Below are positions 1 through 7,519 of a stretch of 64,000 nt of DNA, one piece after another. Position 1 is the stretch's first letter. Each line of letters starts with the position of its first letter. The position numbers and the translations under genes are program-made. Under the pieces are notes generated by a model, which was not told where the DNA came from, ran no database searches, and saw only the letters and a list, made by a program, of their open reading frames with translations. This stretch comes from Aestuariivirga litoralis (GTDB taxonomy: Bacteria > Pseudomonadota > Alphaproteobacteria > Rhizobiales > Aestuariivirgaceae), in the NCBI RefSeq assembly GCF_015714715.1, contig NZ_WAHS01000002.1, positions 310,001 through 374,000 of the forward strand, read 5' to 3'.

Positions 1-727
1 GCGCCTCCTCGTCAATATTGGCTGCACGTGAAATATTAATCAGCATCCCTTCGGAGCCAAGCGCCGCGATCACTCCGCCATTCACGATGTGCCGGGTTTG
101 GGCATTGGCGGCCAATGTCACAAAGAGGAAATCGGACTCACGTGCCAATTCAACCGGGTCTGCAACATAGCGCCAGTGAGCAGCATCTTTCTTGGGCGTC
201 CGGCTGGAATAGGTGATGTCCATTCCAAAGCCTTCGAGCCTTTTGCCAACCTCAAAACCAATCCGCCCGAGGCCCAGGATGCCGGCGCGCTTGCCCCATA
301 CGCGGCGCTGCAACGGATAACCGCCCTTTTCAATCCAGCTGCCATCACGGGCCCATTTTTCAGCACCGATCATGCCGCGTGACAGGCAAATCATCATCGC
401 CACGCCCAGGTCAGCGCAATCCTTGGTGAGCACGTCGGGTGTGTTGGAAACCCGCACGTCATGCTCGCGCGCCGCAATCAGATCAACCGCATCAGTGCCC
501 ACACCATAAACTGAAACCACTTCGAGTTTGGGGCACGCTTCGATCATCGCTCGGTTGGCACCCAGCTCGCCACGCGTGGCAATGCCGCGAATGACAGGAC
601 CAATCTTGGCAAGAAACGCAGCCTTGTCGGGCGCTTCAAAATAGCGATGCACGTTGAAAGCTTGTTCAAGCGGTTCCTGGTCCCAATTCGGGTATGGCCC
701 CACTTGCAATATGTCTGGCTTGGTCAT
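1..727 (-). CDS. D-isomer-specific 2-hydroxyacid dehydrogenase (3' end cut off by the window)
   Basis: An open frame reads leftward from an ATG at 727 (start MTKPDILQVGPYPNW) to the window edge without a stop, giving about 242 residues of a family that usually has 310-330. The Rossmann nucleotide-binding motif GLGRIGFEVG and the preceding WGKRAGILG mark the NAD(P)-binding domain of the D-2-hydroxyacid dehydrogenase family (glyoxylate/hydroxypyruvate/gluconate reductases). The frame breaks off at SRAANIDEEA, in the part of the fold that normally carries the catalytic Arg; the later Glu and His lie outside. It follows a LacI-family repressor gene and a palindromic operator stands 14 bp before its start, so it is probably a repressed sugar-acid reductase. 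The exact substrate cannot be read from sequence. Confidence 0.87.
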   Translation of the reverse strand, partial: MTKPDILQVGPYPNWDQEPLEQAFNVHRYFEAPDKAAFLAKIGPVIRGIATRGELGANRAMIEACPKLEVVSVYGVGTDAVDLIAAREHDVRVSNTPDVLTKDCADLGVAMMICLSRGMIGAEKWARDGSWIEKGGYPLQRRVWGKRAGILGLGRIGFEVGKRLEGFGMDITYSSRTPKKDAAHWRYVADPVELARESDFLFVTLAANAQTRHIVNGGVIAALGSEGMLINISRAANIDEEA

Positions 728-740
728 TTTGATCCACAAA

Positions 741-754
741 TGTTATCGATAACA
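741..754. promoter_or_regulatory. LacI-family operator, perfect 14-bp palindrome
   Basis: TGTTATCGATAACA is a perfect palindrome with a central CG, as in LacI/GalR-family operators, and it resembles the gluconate repressor (GntR, E. coli) site. It lies between the repressor gene and the 2-hydroxyacid dehydrogenase gene, close enough to the latter's start to block transcription. An identical copy lies at 1862-1875. Confidence 0.75.
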
Positions 755-788
755 TAAACACCGAAAACATCGCCTGTCCAGTCCCGAC

Positions 789-1838
789 TTACGTGCTCTC
801 CCGCGCAATCACTTCATAGCGGGTGATCACCGTGTCGGGCGCGGTCGGTTTGCCCGTTCGCTCGCCCTCAATGGCGCGCATCAGCAACTCACCCGCCCGG
901 CGGCCGATGTCGTAGCAATGCACCCCCACGGTGGTGATGGTAGGATAAGAACAACTCGAAATCTCGAAATCGCCGAAGCCCGCAATCGCAACTCTCTTGG
1001 GTACAGCCCATTTGCGCTTCTGGCATTCCATCAGCGCACCAAAGGCCGAAAGGTCAGACACGCATATGGCGGCTTCCACCTCTGGCCACTGCTCGATCAA
1101 CTTCGCCAGCGCCTCGCCGCCCTGTTTCATGCTGATCGGCGGCGTACCAAATGAAATGACACGCGTTTCCTTCAGGCCCAGTTCGGCCATGGCACGCTCG
1201 TAGCCCATGCGCCGGTCAGCGCCGCGCGTGTCGCGGTTGGTGGTGCCACCGATAAAACCGATCTTGCGATAACCCTGCTTGTGCAAATAACGCACGAGAG
1301 CCGCAGACGCTTCCGCATTGGAAAAGCCGACCACATGCTGGATGGGTTTTGCCGGCAGGTCCCAGGTTTCGATGACGGGAATGCCGGCATTTTCCAGCAG
1401 CCTGCGCCCCCGCTCGGTATGCTTGCCACCGGTCACCACAATCGCTTCCGGCCTGCGGCGCAGCATGGATTCAATCAGCTCTTCTTCCTTCTCCACCGAA
1501 TAATCTGTGTAGCTGAGAAGAATTTGCAGGCCCGTGCCCTTCAAGGCGTCCGTCAATCCGCGCGCCGTATCGGCAAAGTTGGAATTGTTGATCGAGGGAA
1601 TAAGTGCCGCCACAAAACCCGTGCGCTTGGATGAGAGGCTTCCCGCCGATTGATCCAGCACATAGCCAAGCTCATCCACGGCACGCTTGATGCGTTCACG
1701 CGTCTCTTCGGCAATCGACGCGCCGTCCTTCAGGGCGCGGGACACCGTCATGGTCGAAACGCCCGCCTTGCGCGCCACGTCTGACATGGTGGGCGCTGCG
1801 ACGCGCTGTTCCTTGGATTTTAGGTTCCGTGCCCGCAA
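789..1838 (-). CDS. LacI-family transcriptional repressor, GntR (gluconate)-like
   Basis: This 349-residue protein has an N-terminal LacI helix-turn-helix (SDVARKAGVSTMTVSRAL) at about residues 19-36 and a periplasmic-binding-protein-like effector domain through the C-terminus. Segments such as GALMECQKR and VAIAGFGDFEI resemble E. coli GntR, the gluconate repressor, more than LacI or PurR. The first codon used here is TTG (1838); the next in-frame ATG (1787) would leave almost no residues before the HTH, so the upstream start is preferred but unproven. Identical palindromes flank the gene (741-754 and 1862-1875), suggesting it controls both itself and the downstream dehydrogenase. The effector is probably a sugar acid, by inference from the neighbours. 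Confidence 0.88.
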   Translation of the reverse strand: MRARNLKSKEQRVAAPTMSDVARKAGVSTMTVSRALKDGASIAEETRERIKRAVDELGYVLDQSAGSLSSKRTGFVAALIPSINNSNFADTARGLTDALKGTGLQILLSYTDYSVEKEEELIESMLRRRPEAIVVTGGKHTERGRRLLENAGIPVIETWDLPAKPIQHVVGFSNAEASAALVRYLHKQGYRKIGFIGGTTNRDTRGADRRMGYERAMAELGLKETRVISFGTPPISMKQGGEALAKLIEQWPEVEAAICVSDLSAFGALMECQKRKWAVPKRVAIAGFGDFEISSCSYPTITTVGVHCYDIGRRAGELLMRAIEGERTGKPTAPDTVITRYEVIAREST

Positions 1839-1861
1839 AGTTCCGCCCCGAGCAATTTATC

Positions 1862-1875
1862 TGTTATCGATAACA
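1862..1875. promoter_or_regulatory. LacI-family operator, second identical palindrome
   Basis: TGTTATCGATAACA occurs again, identical to the copy at 741-754, in the 83-bp gap between the SDR gene and the start of the repressor gene. It lies 24 bp before the repressor start, a position suited to autoregulation. The exact repetition of a 14-bp palindrome at the two promoters of one locus is strong evidence that these are the repressor's own sites. Confidence 0.75.
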
Positions 1876-1921
1876 CATAGCAGACGGGTGGCGCGCGTGA
1901 CAATGAAGTTTTGGAACAGCG

Positions 1922-2686
1922 CTACCGTGTCGTGTACCCGCCATCGATCACCAGCACTTCGCCTGTGATATAGCTCGAAGCATCAGAGCAAAGGAACAAA
2001 GCTGCGGCGGCCACTTCTTCGGGTTGACCCACCCGGCCCATCGGCGTCATTTGCCGCCAGGTGGGGAACCATTCCGGATTGGCAATGCCACCACGTGAAA
2101 GATCTGTTTCAATATAGCCGGGTGCCACCGCATTGACGCGAATGTTTTCCGCGGCAACTTCGCTGGCCAGGCTTTTAGTCATCATGTGGACCGCAGCTTT
2201 CGAGCTGTTATAGGCAACCTGGTTTTGCGGAATGTTGGAAACAATACCCGACATGGAGCCCACATTGAGAATGACGCCGCCGCCCTGCTTGCGCATGGGC
2301 GGCAATACGGCGCGGCAGCAACGGAACACAGCATCCACATTGACAGCCATGATGCGGCGCCAGGTTTCTTCCGGATAGTCCGCGCTATCACCATGGATGG
2401 CGATGCCAGCGCTGTTGACGAGAATGTCAATCCGCCCGGCCTTGGCCAGCGCTTGCGCGACCAAGGCATCTGCGGCCTTCACATCTTCTAGTTCGGCTGG
2501 AATGAAATCAAATCCCGGTTTCAGCTTTGACAGGATTTTCTCAGCCTCCTTGCCCAAGGTGCGTCCACTCACAATCACATGGGCACCAGCCTCGCCCAGC
2601 GCCTGGGCAATGGCCAGGCCGATGCCGCGGGTGCCGCCGGTGATGAGTGCGGTTTTGGATTCAAGTTTGAACCGATCGAGGATCAT
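1922..2686 (-). CDS. Short-chain dehydrogenase/reductase, gluconate 5-dehydrogenase-like
   Basis: The protein has 254 residues, typical of a classical SDR. It shows the cofactor motif TGGTRGIG near residue 17, the NSAG structural motif, a catalytic Ser in NVGSMSG and the YNSSK catalytic Tyr/Lys pair, and ends in VIDGGYTTR as many sugar-alcohol or sugar-acid SDRs do. It reads in the same direction as the repressor and the 2-hydroxyacid dehydrogenase downstream of it. Reduction or oxidation of a ketogluconate or polyol fits this context, but SDR substrate assignment from sequence is unreliable. Confidence 0.85.
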   Translation of the reverse strand: MILDRFKLESKTALITGGTRGIGLAIAQALGEAGAHVIVSGRTLGKEAEKILSKLKPGFDFIPAELEDVKAADALVAQALAKAGRIDILVNSAGIAIHGDSADYPEETWRRIMAVNVDAVFRCCRAVLPPMRKQGGGVILNVGSMSGIVSNIPQNQVAYNSSKAAVHMMTKSLASEVAAENIRVNAVAPGYIETDLSRGGIANPEWFPTWRQMTPMGRVGQPEEVAAAALFLCSDASSYITGEVLVIDGGYTTR

Positions 2687-2780
2687 GATGTTTGCCTTGG
2701 GTTAGAATATTTCATCAGAAAACATGAAAACCAAAGCTGCTGCAACTTGCATTGCACAACCATTTTCAGAGGAGAAGGGT

Positions 2781-2855
2781 TGGCTGGGGCGGGAGGGATC
2801 GAACCTCCGAATGCCGGAATCAAAATCCGGTGCCTTACCGCTTGGCGACGCCCCA
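2781..2855 (-). tRNA. tRNA-Gln(TTG)
   Basis: On the minus strand the sequence folds as a full cloverleaf: acceptor TGGGGCG pairs with CGCCCCA, the T arm contains GGTTCGATCC, and the anticodon loop ATTTTGATT carries TTG, which reads CAA. The 3' CCA is encoded (plus-strand TGG at 2781-2783). Length is 75 nt with CCA. No other gene overlaps it. Confidence 0.95.
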
Positions 2856-2955
2856 ATTCAACGCTTTGCCAAAGGCCAGAGCCTGAGGCCCAACTGCCTG
2901 CAAATCGCTGGAAGGTGCCGCTCTATAGCCAGATAAAGGGTGAAGAGCAATCGCC

Positions 2956-2983
2956 TTGCGCCCGGAGAATTCTGTGGTTATAG
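2956..2983 (+). promoter_or_regulatory. Possible promoter of tRNA-Pro
   Basis: TTGCGC at 2956-2961 and TTATAG at 2978-2983 are separated by 16 bp and lie 18 bp before the tRNA-Pro. They are acceptable but imperfect -35 and -10 elements, placed where a sigma-70-type promoter would be expected. Position is the main argument. Confidence 0.3.
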
Positions 2984-3000
2984 GAGCCCACCAGATCAGT

Positions 3001-3077
3001 CGGAGCGTAGCGCAGTCTGGTAGCGCACCTGCTTCGGGAGCAGGGGGTCGGAGGTTCGAATCCTCTCGCTCCGACCA
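3001..3077 (+). tRNA. tRNA-Pro(CGG)
   Basis: A complete cloverleaf: acceptor CGGAGCG pairs with CGCTCCG, the D arm contains AGTCTGGTAGCGC, the anticodon stem-loop CCTGC-TTCGGGA-GCAGG places CGG at positions 34-36, the T arm contains GGTTCGAATCC, and CCA is encoded at the 3' end. It reads CCG codons. Length is 77 nt. A strong terminator follows 24 bp downstream. Confidence 0.96.
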
Positions 3078-3101
3078 GTCTTTCCTAAATCCCGACCAAC
3101 A

Positions 3102-3129
3102 AAAAAGGCCGCTTTGCAGCGGCCTTTTT
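3102..3129. terminator. Bidirectional Rho-independent terminator
   Basis: AAAAAGGCCGC and GCGGCCTTTTT form an 11-bp perfect stem around the loop TTTGCA. The T run on one strand and A run on the other let it work both ways, ending tRNA-Pro from the left and the leftward bioY transcript from the right. Confidence 0.9.
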
Positions 3130-3146
3130 GCGTTTCTTTTTGAACG

Positions 3147-3752
3147 TTAAGCCTTGCTGCTTGACCAGCTGGCAAAGAGCGCAAAACCTGCAATGAAGGA
3201 CTTGATCACATCCCCCAGCACAAACGGCAGGAAGCCGTTCTGAACGGCGGCAATAGCCGCGTTAGCAACGCCCATGCCCTTGGTTTCAACAAACCATGTG
3301 CCCAGCCACAGTAGGCCTGGGATATAGATAATGGCGGCACCAATGGCACAGGCAATCACCATGCGCGGCAACGAGGAAATCCAGCCCGATTGCGCCAGCC
3401 AGCCGACGATACCGGCGGCAAAAATGAAGCCGACCACGTAACCCATGGAAGGCGAAAGAAATAGATAATCCAACTTGCTATCAAAAAGCCCGCTCTTGCC
3501 GCCAGCAAAGAAGGGAAGGCCGAGCGCACCTTCAAACATGTAAAGTGCCAGCGTGGCGGCACCCAACCGCGCGCCGTAAGCCCCGCCGACCAGCAGCACA
3601 GCCAGCGTCTGCAGTGTCAGCGGCACCGGCCAGAAGGGCACGGTCACTTGGGCCGAACCTGCCACAATGAGGCTGCCTGCAATGGCCAGCGTCAGATTGC
3701 GCACAATGTCGCTTTGGATGGGCAGAAGGCGCAACGCCAAGGTTTTATTCAT
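3147..3752 (-). CDS. bioY: Biotin transporter BioY (ECF S-component)
   Basis: This 201-residue membrane protein has about six hydrophobic segments and the BioY-typical stretch VTVPFWPVPLTLQTLAVL followed by GAYGARLGAATLALYM. BioY binds biotin and either works with an energy-coupling EcfA/EcfT module or alone; no ecf genes are adjacent. It is the last gene of a leftward cluster, 30 bp after the alpha/beta hydrolase stop, so it is probably co-transcribed with the M24-like protein, amidase and hydrolase. Start is supported by an AGGG upstream of the ATG at 3752. The transcript ends at the terminator at 3102-3129. Confidence 0.93.
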   Translation of the reverse strand: MNKTLALRLLPIQSDIVRNLTLAIAGSLIVAGSAQVTVPFWPVPLTLQTLAVLLVGGAYGARLGAATLALYMFEGALGLPFFAGGKSGLFDSKLDYLFLSPSMGYVVGFIFAAGIVGWLAQSGWISSLPRMVIACAIGAAIIYIPGLLWLGTWFVETKGMGVANAAIAAVQNGFLPFVLGDVIKSFIAGFALFASWSSSKA

Positions 3753-3782
3753 CGTCAGATTTCCCTTCGAATGGCGACAGGT

Positions 3783-4613
3783 TTAGCCTTGGGTCATCCT
3801 AATCGCAAGCGTGTTTAGCACGGCACCCGGAGCGGCCAGACTGTCCACCACGGTAAAGTGATTGGCCTTTTCAACGCTGACGACACGGGGGGAAAGTTCC
3901 TGCCAATGCTGGGCTAATTCTGCCGATTGGCGGTGGAATTCTTCCGGTTCTTTCTCACCCACGGCCAGCACCAGTTTTGCCTTGGATGCCAAAGGTGTGG
4001 CGCACAAATTCAGCGTGCAGGCAGACGGCGCCGTGAGCTTTAGATTCTGATTCAGCGACGTATTCATCAGCGGCGCCACATCGAAAATGCCCGAAAGCGC
4101 AATCACGCCGGAGATCGGATTTTCCGGCAAGCCATGCGCCGTCCAGTCTTCCACCAGATGCGCTGCTGCTAGATGTCCCCCAGCCGAATGCCCCGTCACC
4201 ACAATTGCCTTGCGCCCGGCATCGCTCAGCACTTCACGGTAAAGATAAGCAAAGGCTTTGGCACATGATGTGCGGATGTCGCCAATCGCAACCTCCGGGC
4301 AAAGCGGATAATTGATCAGCGCAACGGAAAGCCCCTGCTCTACAAATCCATCCACCACCCAACTGGTTTCAAATTTCGAATACCAAGTCCAATAGCCACC
4401 ATGAACATAGACCACGCAACCGCGTGGATTGACTGCCGGATAGAAATCCACAATCTCCCGCGCATGCGGGCCGTATTTGATATCGGCCTGGAATTGATAC
4501 TTCTCGCGCGTGATAGCGGCACGCTGCCGCCAGCCGTCAAAAATCGGCGCGGTATTTCCCACTGTCTTGCTCGGGAGATATTGGACTTCATGCCATTCGG
4601 AATCGCGTGTCAT
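3783..4613 (-). CDS. Alpha/beta hydrolase, kynurenine-formamidase-like
   Basis: The 276-residue protein has the oxyanion motif HGGYW near residue 71 and the nucleophile elbow GHSAGG, and a late EKANHF that supplies the catalytic His. The opening QADIKYGPHAREIVDFYP is typical of the arylformamidase/esterase subgroup that hydrolyses small amides or esters. It starts 3 bp after the amidase stop and is followed by bioY. No tryptophan-degradation gene is nearby, so kynurenine formamidase activity is not supported by context; another amide or ester in the same pathway as the amidase is more likely. Confidence 0.8.
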   Translation of the reverse strand: MTRDSEWHEVQYLPSKTVGNTAPIFDGWRQRAAITREKYQFQADIKYGPHAREIVDFYPAVNPRGCVVYVHGGYWTWYSKFETSWVVDGFVEQGLSVALINYPLCPEVAIGDIRTSCAKAFAYLYREVLSDAGRKAIVVTGHSAGGHLAAAHLVEDWTAHGLPENPISGVIALSGIFDVAPLMNTSLNQNLKLTAPSACTLNLCATPLASKAKLVLAVGEKEPEEFHRQSAELAQHWQELSPRVVSVEKANHFTVVDSLAAPGAVLNTLAIRMTQG

Positions 4614-4616
4614 GAA

Positions 4617-6035
4617 TCAAGCCCTGGGCGCGCGCGGCTCAATGGGCGTCAATGCCCCAAGCCCCAACGCCTGTTCTATCCATGCCGCCATGCCTAGCAA
4701 CTTTGCTTCCTGCCTATTGGGTACGATCACTTGCAAGCCCACGGGCAGGCCCGCTGCAGTGAACCCGCAAGGCAGTGAAAGCGCCGGGCAAGCACACAGC
4801 GTGGCCACACCGGCAATCAGCAGCCAATCCACATAGGTTTCAAATTCAACACCAGCGCAGGATGTGACGTAACGCTCCTCCACCGGAAATGGCGGAACAA
4901 TGGTGGCGGGGCACAGCAGCAAATCATACGTGCCCAGAAATTCGTGCATGCGCCGGAACAGCGCGCCGCGCTCGCCTTCTGCAATGGCGATCTCGTCGCC
5001 ACTGAGCGCCAGGCCCTTTTCGATATTCCAGATCACTTCCGGCTTCAGCAGGTCACGATGATCGCGCAACAGCCCGCGCATGCCGGTGGCAAAGCCCAGC
5101 GCGCGCAAAGTCTGGAAACAATGCATTGCATCGCTGAGGTCCGGATGCGCCTCCTCCACGATCACGCCTTCGCCTGCAAGTTTTGCAGCCGCAGCCATGA
5201 CAATCTTTTCAACTTCAGGATCAACCGGTGTGATGCCCAGATTGCGGCTCACTGCAACACGGCGTGGCTTACGCGGCGCGGCGGTCGCACTCTGAAAGCT
5301 TTCCGCCTCGCGAAACATGGAAAGCGGATCACCCGCCTCCGTTCCGCTCATCGCGTCAAGCAGCAACGCCAGATCTGCAACATTGCGCGCCATGGGGCCT
5401 TCCACGCCCAATGTGCCGTCAATCTTGCTGAATACGGATGCAGCCACCCGGCCTGGCGATGGCCGAAGCCCCACCACGCCACAAAAACTTGCCGGGCTGC
5501 GCAAGCTGCCGCCCATGTCCGAACCATGCGCCAGCCACGCCATGCCGCTGGCCAGTGCCGCTGCCGCACCACCCGATGAGCCCGCCGCCGACAAGGAAGT
5601 GTTCCACGGGTTACGCGTCACGGGGAACACATCGTTGAAGGTGTGGCCGCCCGCACCAAATTCCGGCGTGTTCGACATCGCGAAAACCACCCCGCCCGCG
5701 GCTTCGAGATGCTCAACCAGAATGTCGGATGTCTCTGCGATCCGGTTCGCAAAAATGCGTGACCCTTGTGTGGACCGAACGCCGGCCACATCAGTCAGAT
5801 CCTTGATCGGAAGTGGCAGGCCGCCCAGAAGGCCGCGATCCGCCGCCGGGCACTTCATCAGTTCACGCGCATTCTTTTCGGCGCGATCAAAACACAAAGT
5901 GGCCAGTGCATTGGTGGCGGGGTTGGCCGCGGCTACCCGCGCCTGAACCACAGTGAGCACTTCAAGCGGAGAAATCTTGCCGGATTTCAGCAGCCCCACA
6001 ACATCACGCGCCGAAGCGCGAATGAGATCATGCAT
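4617..6035 (-). CDS. Amidase (amidase-signature family, GatA/AtzE-like)
   Basis: At 472 residues this matches the amidase-signature family. The Ser-cisSer-Lys triad is recognisable: Lys in LPIKDLTDVAG, the Gly/Ser-rich AAGSSGGAAAALASG, and the nucleophile region GSDMGGSLRSPASFCG. Such enzymes hydrolyse C-N bonds in small amides, carbamates or biuret-like compounds, or act as GatA; no gatB or gatC is adjacent, so a catabolic amidase is likely. Its start overlaps the upstream M24-like gene by 8 bp, which suggests translational coupling. The substrate is unknown. Confidence 0.88.
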   Translation of the reverse strand: MHDLIRASARDVVGLLKSGKISPLEVLTVVQARVAAANPATNALATLCFDRAEKNARELMKCPAADRGLLGGLPLPIKDLTDVAGVRSTQGSRIFANRIAETSDILVEHLEAAGGVVFAMSNTPEFGAGGHTFNDVFPVTRNPWNTSLSAAGSSGGAAAALASGMAWLAHGSDMGGSLRSPASFCGVVGLRPSPGRVAASVFSKIDGTLGVEGPMARNVADLALLLDAMSGTEAGDPLSMFREAESFQSATAAPRKPRRVAVSRNLGITPVDPEVEKIVMAAAAKLAGEGVIVEEAHPDLSDAMHCFQTLRALGFATGMRGLLRDHRDLLKPEVIWNIEKGLALSGDEIAIAEGERGALFRRMHEFLGTYDLLLCPATIVPPFPVEERYVTSCAGVEFETYVDWLLIAGVATLCACPALSLPCGFTAAGLPVGLQVIVPNRQEAKLLGMAAWIEQALGLGALTPIEPRAPRA

Positions 6036-7419
6036 CAGCGTCTCGCATCGCCATGGCCTGATCAGGTGCCAGCCAGAACGGCGGCAGCCACGCCGCCATG
6101 TTGCTGAAGGGCAGCACCTCCGGCTTCAATCGAATGCCCAGCGTGTTCATCATAAACGCCCGCCGCGCTTCTATGCGCGCCCAGGCTTCCGGATAGGCCG
6201 AGGCAAAAGCCGCGCGCAAATTCGCATCCGCCAGCGCAATGCCATCCTCGATATTGCTCATGAAATAATCCGTGCCAGTGGCCGGGATGATGTCACATTG
6301 CAGCGCCATGCCGGAACGCAGCTTGGTACTGCCGCCCTTCTTCATCGGCGAATGCACCCATTCATCGAGATGAATATAATGGCCGGGATTGAGCCCGATG
6401 CCGAAGAACTTGTCGCCCACCAGCGCCATCACGCGGTCATAGACCTCGCCGCCCGAAACGCCGATGCCGATGGTTTCATACCAGGCCACGGCGGAAGCAA
6501 AGTAAGGCGCCACCAGCTTCGCCACATAATCCTGAATGCCGGGCTTCAAATCTTCCGGCCCGCGCGCCAGGAATCCAGCGCGGCAATTCAGTGCGCCCAT
6601 CAGGCCAACGCCCAATACAATAGGCTCGCCCTGCTGCATCACCCGCATCGAAGGGCTGGGCAGGCCATATTTCGCGCGCGGCCCCGCACACATATTGATA
6701 TGCACGGCCATGGGAAAGCCATCGAAGCCCATTTTGCTGCAGGCTTCATATTCATTCATGCCAGGCTTCGATCCCAGCACCACATTCTTCACCCGCTGCG
6801 AAGAATGACAGGCCGCATATTCAAACCGCGCCAGCTGGTCCACTTCATTGATGATGCGCAAACCATCAATGGGGTTCATCAGAAGATCCGCCACATTGCG
6901 CACCGGGCCGAATTGCTTCAGCGTGTTCACCAGATAATGCGGCGTCTCGAACCAGTTCGCGTCATAAGTCCCCGCCTCGTTCTCATAACCCTTCCAGCCT
7001 GCAAGGCCGATCGACATGCCAGGTTTCAATCCTGCCTGCTGTAGCAAGGTGGCCAGCGGCCGCTCCTGGTCGCGCGGCTGTCCCATCAGGCTCAATTGCT
7101 GCCACAGCACGCGCTCAAAATCGCCTTCCGCCACTTCGGCATAGGGAAAGCCCTCATTGCCGGCAAACAGCGTGGGCTTGCGGTCTTTGGTGACGACCAG
7201 CAGCGCTTCTTCAAAGCGCGGATCATAACCGCTGGCCCAGGAAATATTGGCCACATGCTCGCGGTCGCCATAGATCACCACGGCATCCAACCCCTGCGCC
7301 ACAAAGCGCGAGCGTAATCGCTCGATACGGGCTTGGTAGAGGCTTCGCCCCAGCGCAGGCTCGGTGCTGGGCAGGCCGAATTCGGGAAGGGTGATGGTGG
7401 TCAGTTGAGGCTGTCGCAT
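6028..7419 (-). CDS. M24-fold (Xaa-Pro aminopeptidase/creatinase-like) protein with degenerate metal site
   Basis: The 463-residue protein has the two-domain layout of Xaa-Pro aminopeptidases and creatinases: an N-terminal creatinase-like domain with GDREHVANISWASGYDPRFE, and a C-terminal pita-bread domain including NPGHYIHLDEWVHSP and SNIEDGIALAD. The usual M24 metal ligands (Asp, Asp, His, Glu, Glu) are mostly missing: the region expected to hold the two Asp reads VLGVGLMGALNC, and only the Glu of IEDG is evident. It may therefore be a metal-independent hydrolase like creatinase, or a non-catalytic protein. It is the first gene of the amidase-hydrolase-bioY cluster and diverges from gabT. 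Confidence 0.8.
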   Translation of the reverse strand: MRQPQLTTITLPEFGLPSTEPALGRSLYQARIERLRSRFVAQGLDAVVIYGDREHVANISWASGYDPRFEEALLVVTKDRKPTLFAGNEGFPYAEVAEGDFERVLWQQLSLMGQPRDQERPLATLLQQAGLKPGMSIGLAGWKGYENEAGTYDANWFETPHYLVNTLKQFGPVRNVADLLMNPIDGLRIINEVDQLARFEYAACHSSQRVKNVVLGSKPGMNEYEACSKMGFDGFPMAVHINMCAGPRAKYGLPSPSMRVMQQGEPIVLGVGLMGALNCRAGFLARGPEDLKPGIQDYVAKLVAPYFASAVAWYETIGIGVSGGEVYDRVMALVGDKFFGIGLNPGHYIHLDEWVHSPMKKGGSTKLRSGMALQCDIIPATGTDYFMSNIEDGIALADANLRAAFASAYPEAWARIEARRAFMMNTLGIRLKPEVLPFSNMAAWLPPFWLAPDQAMAMRDADA

Positions 7420-7519
7420 GAAAGCTTCATAGCAGGCGGCTTAATCTGGTGCCACGGATTCCGGTTGAGAGGGTTCAACCGAACAGGCTAGACTGCGCCA
7501 AATTCCAAGGAGATCCATC

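Noticed and set aside
3783-6035. Amidase and formamidase-like hydrolase as a tryptophan/kynurenine degradation operon
   Set aside because: There is no tryptophan dioxygenase, kynureninase or related gene in the neighbourhood, and the formamidase resemblance extends to general esterases.
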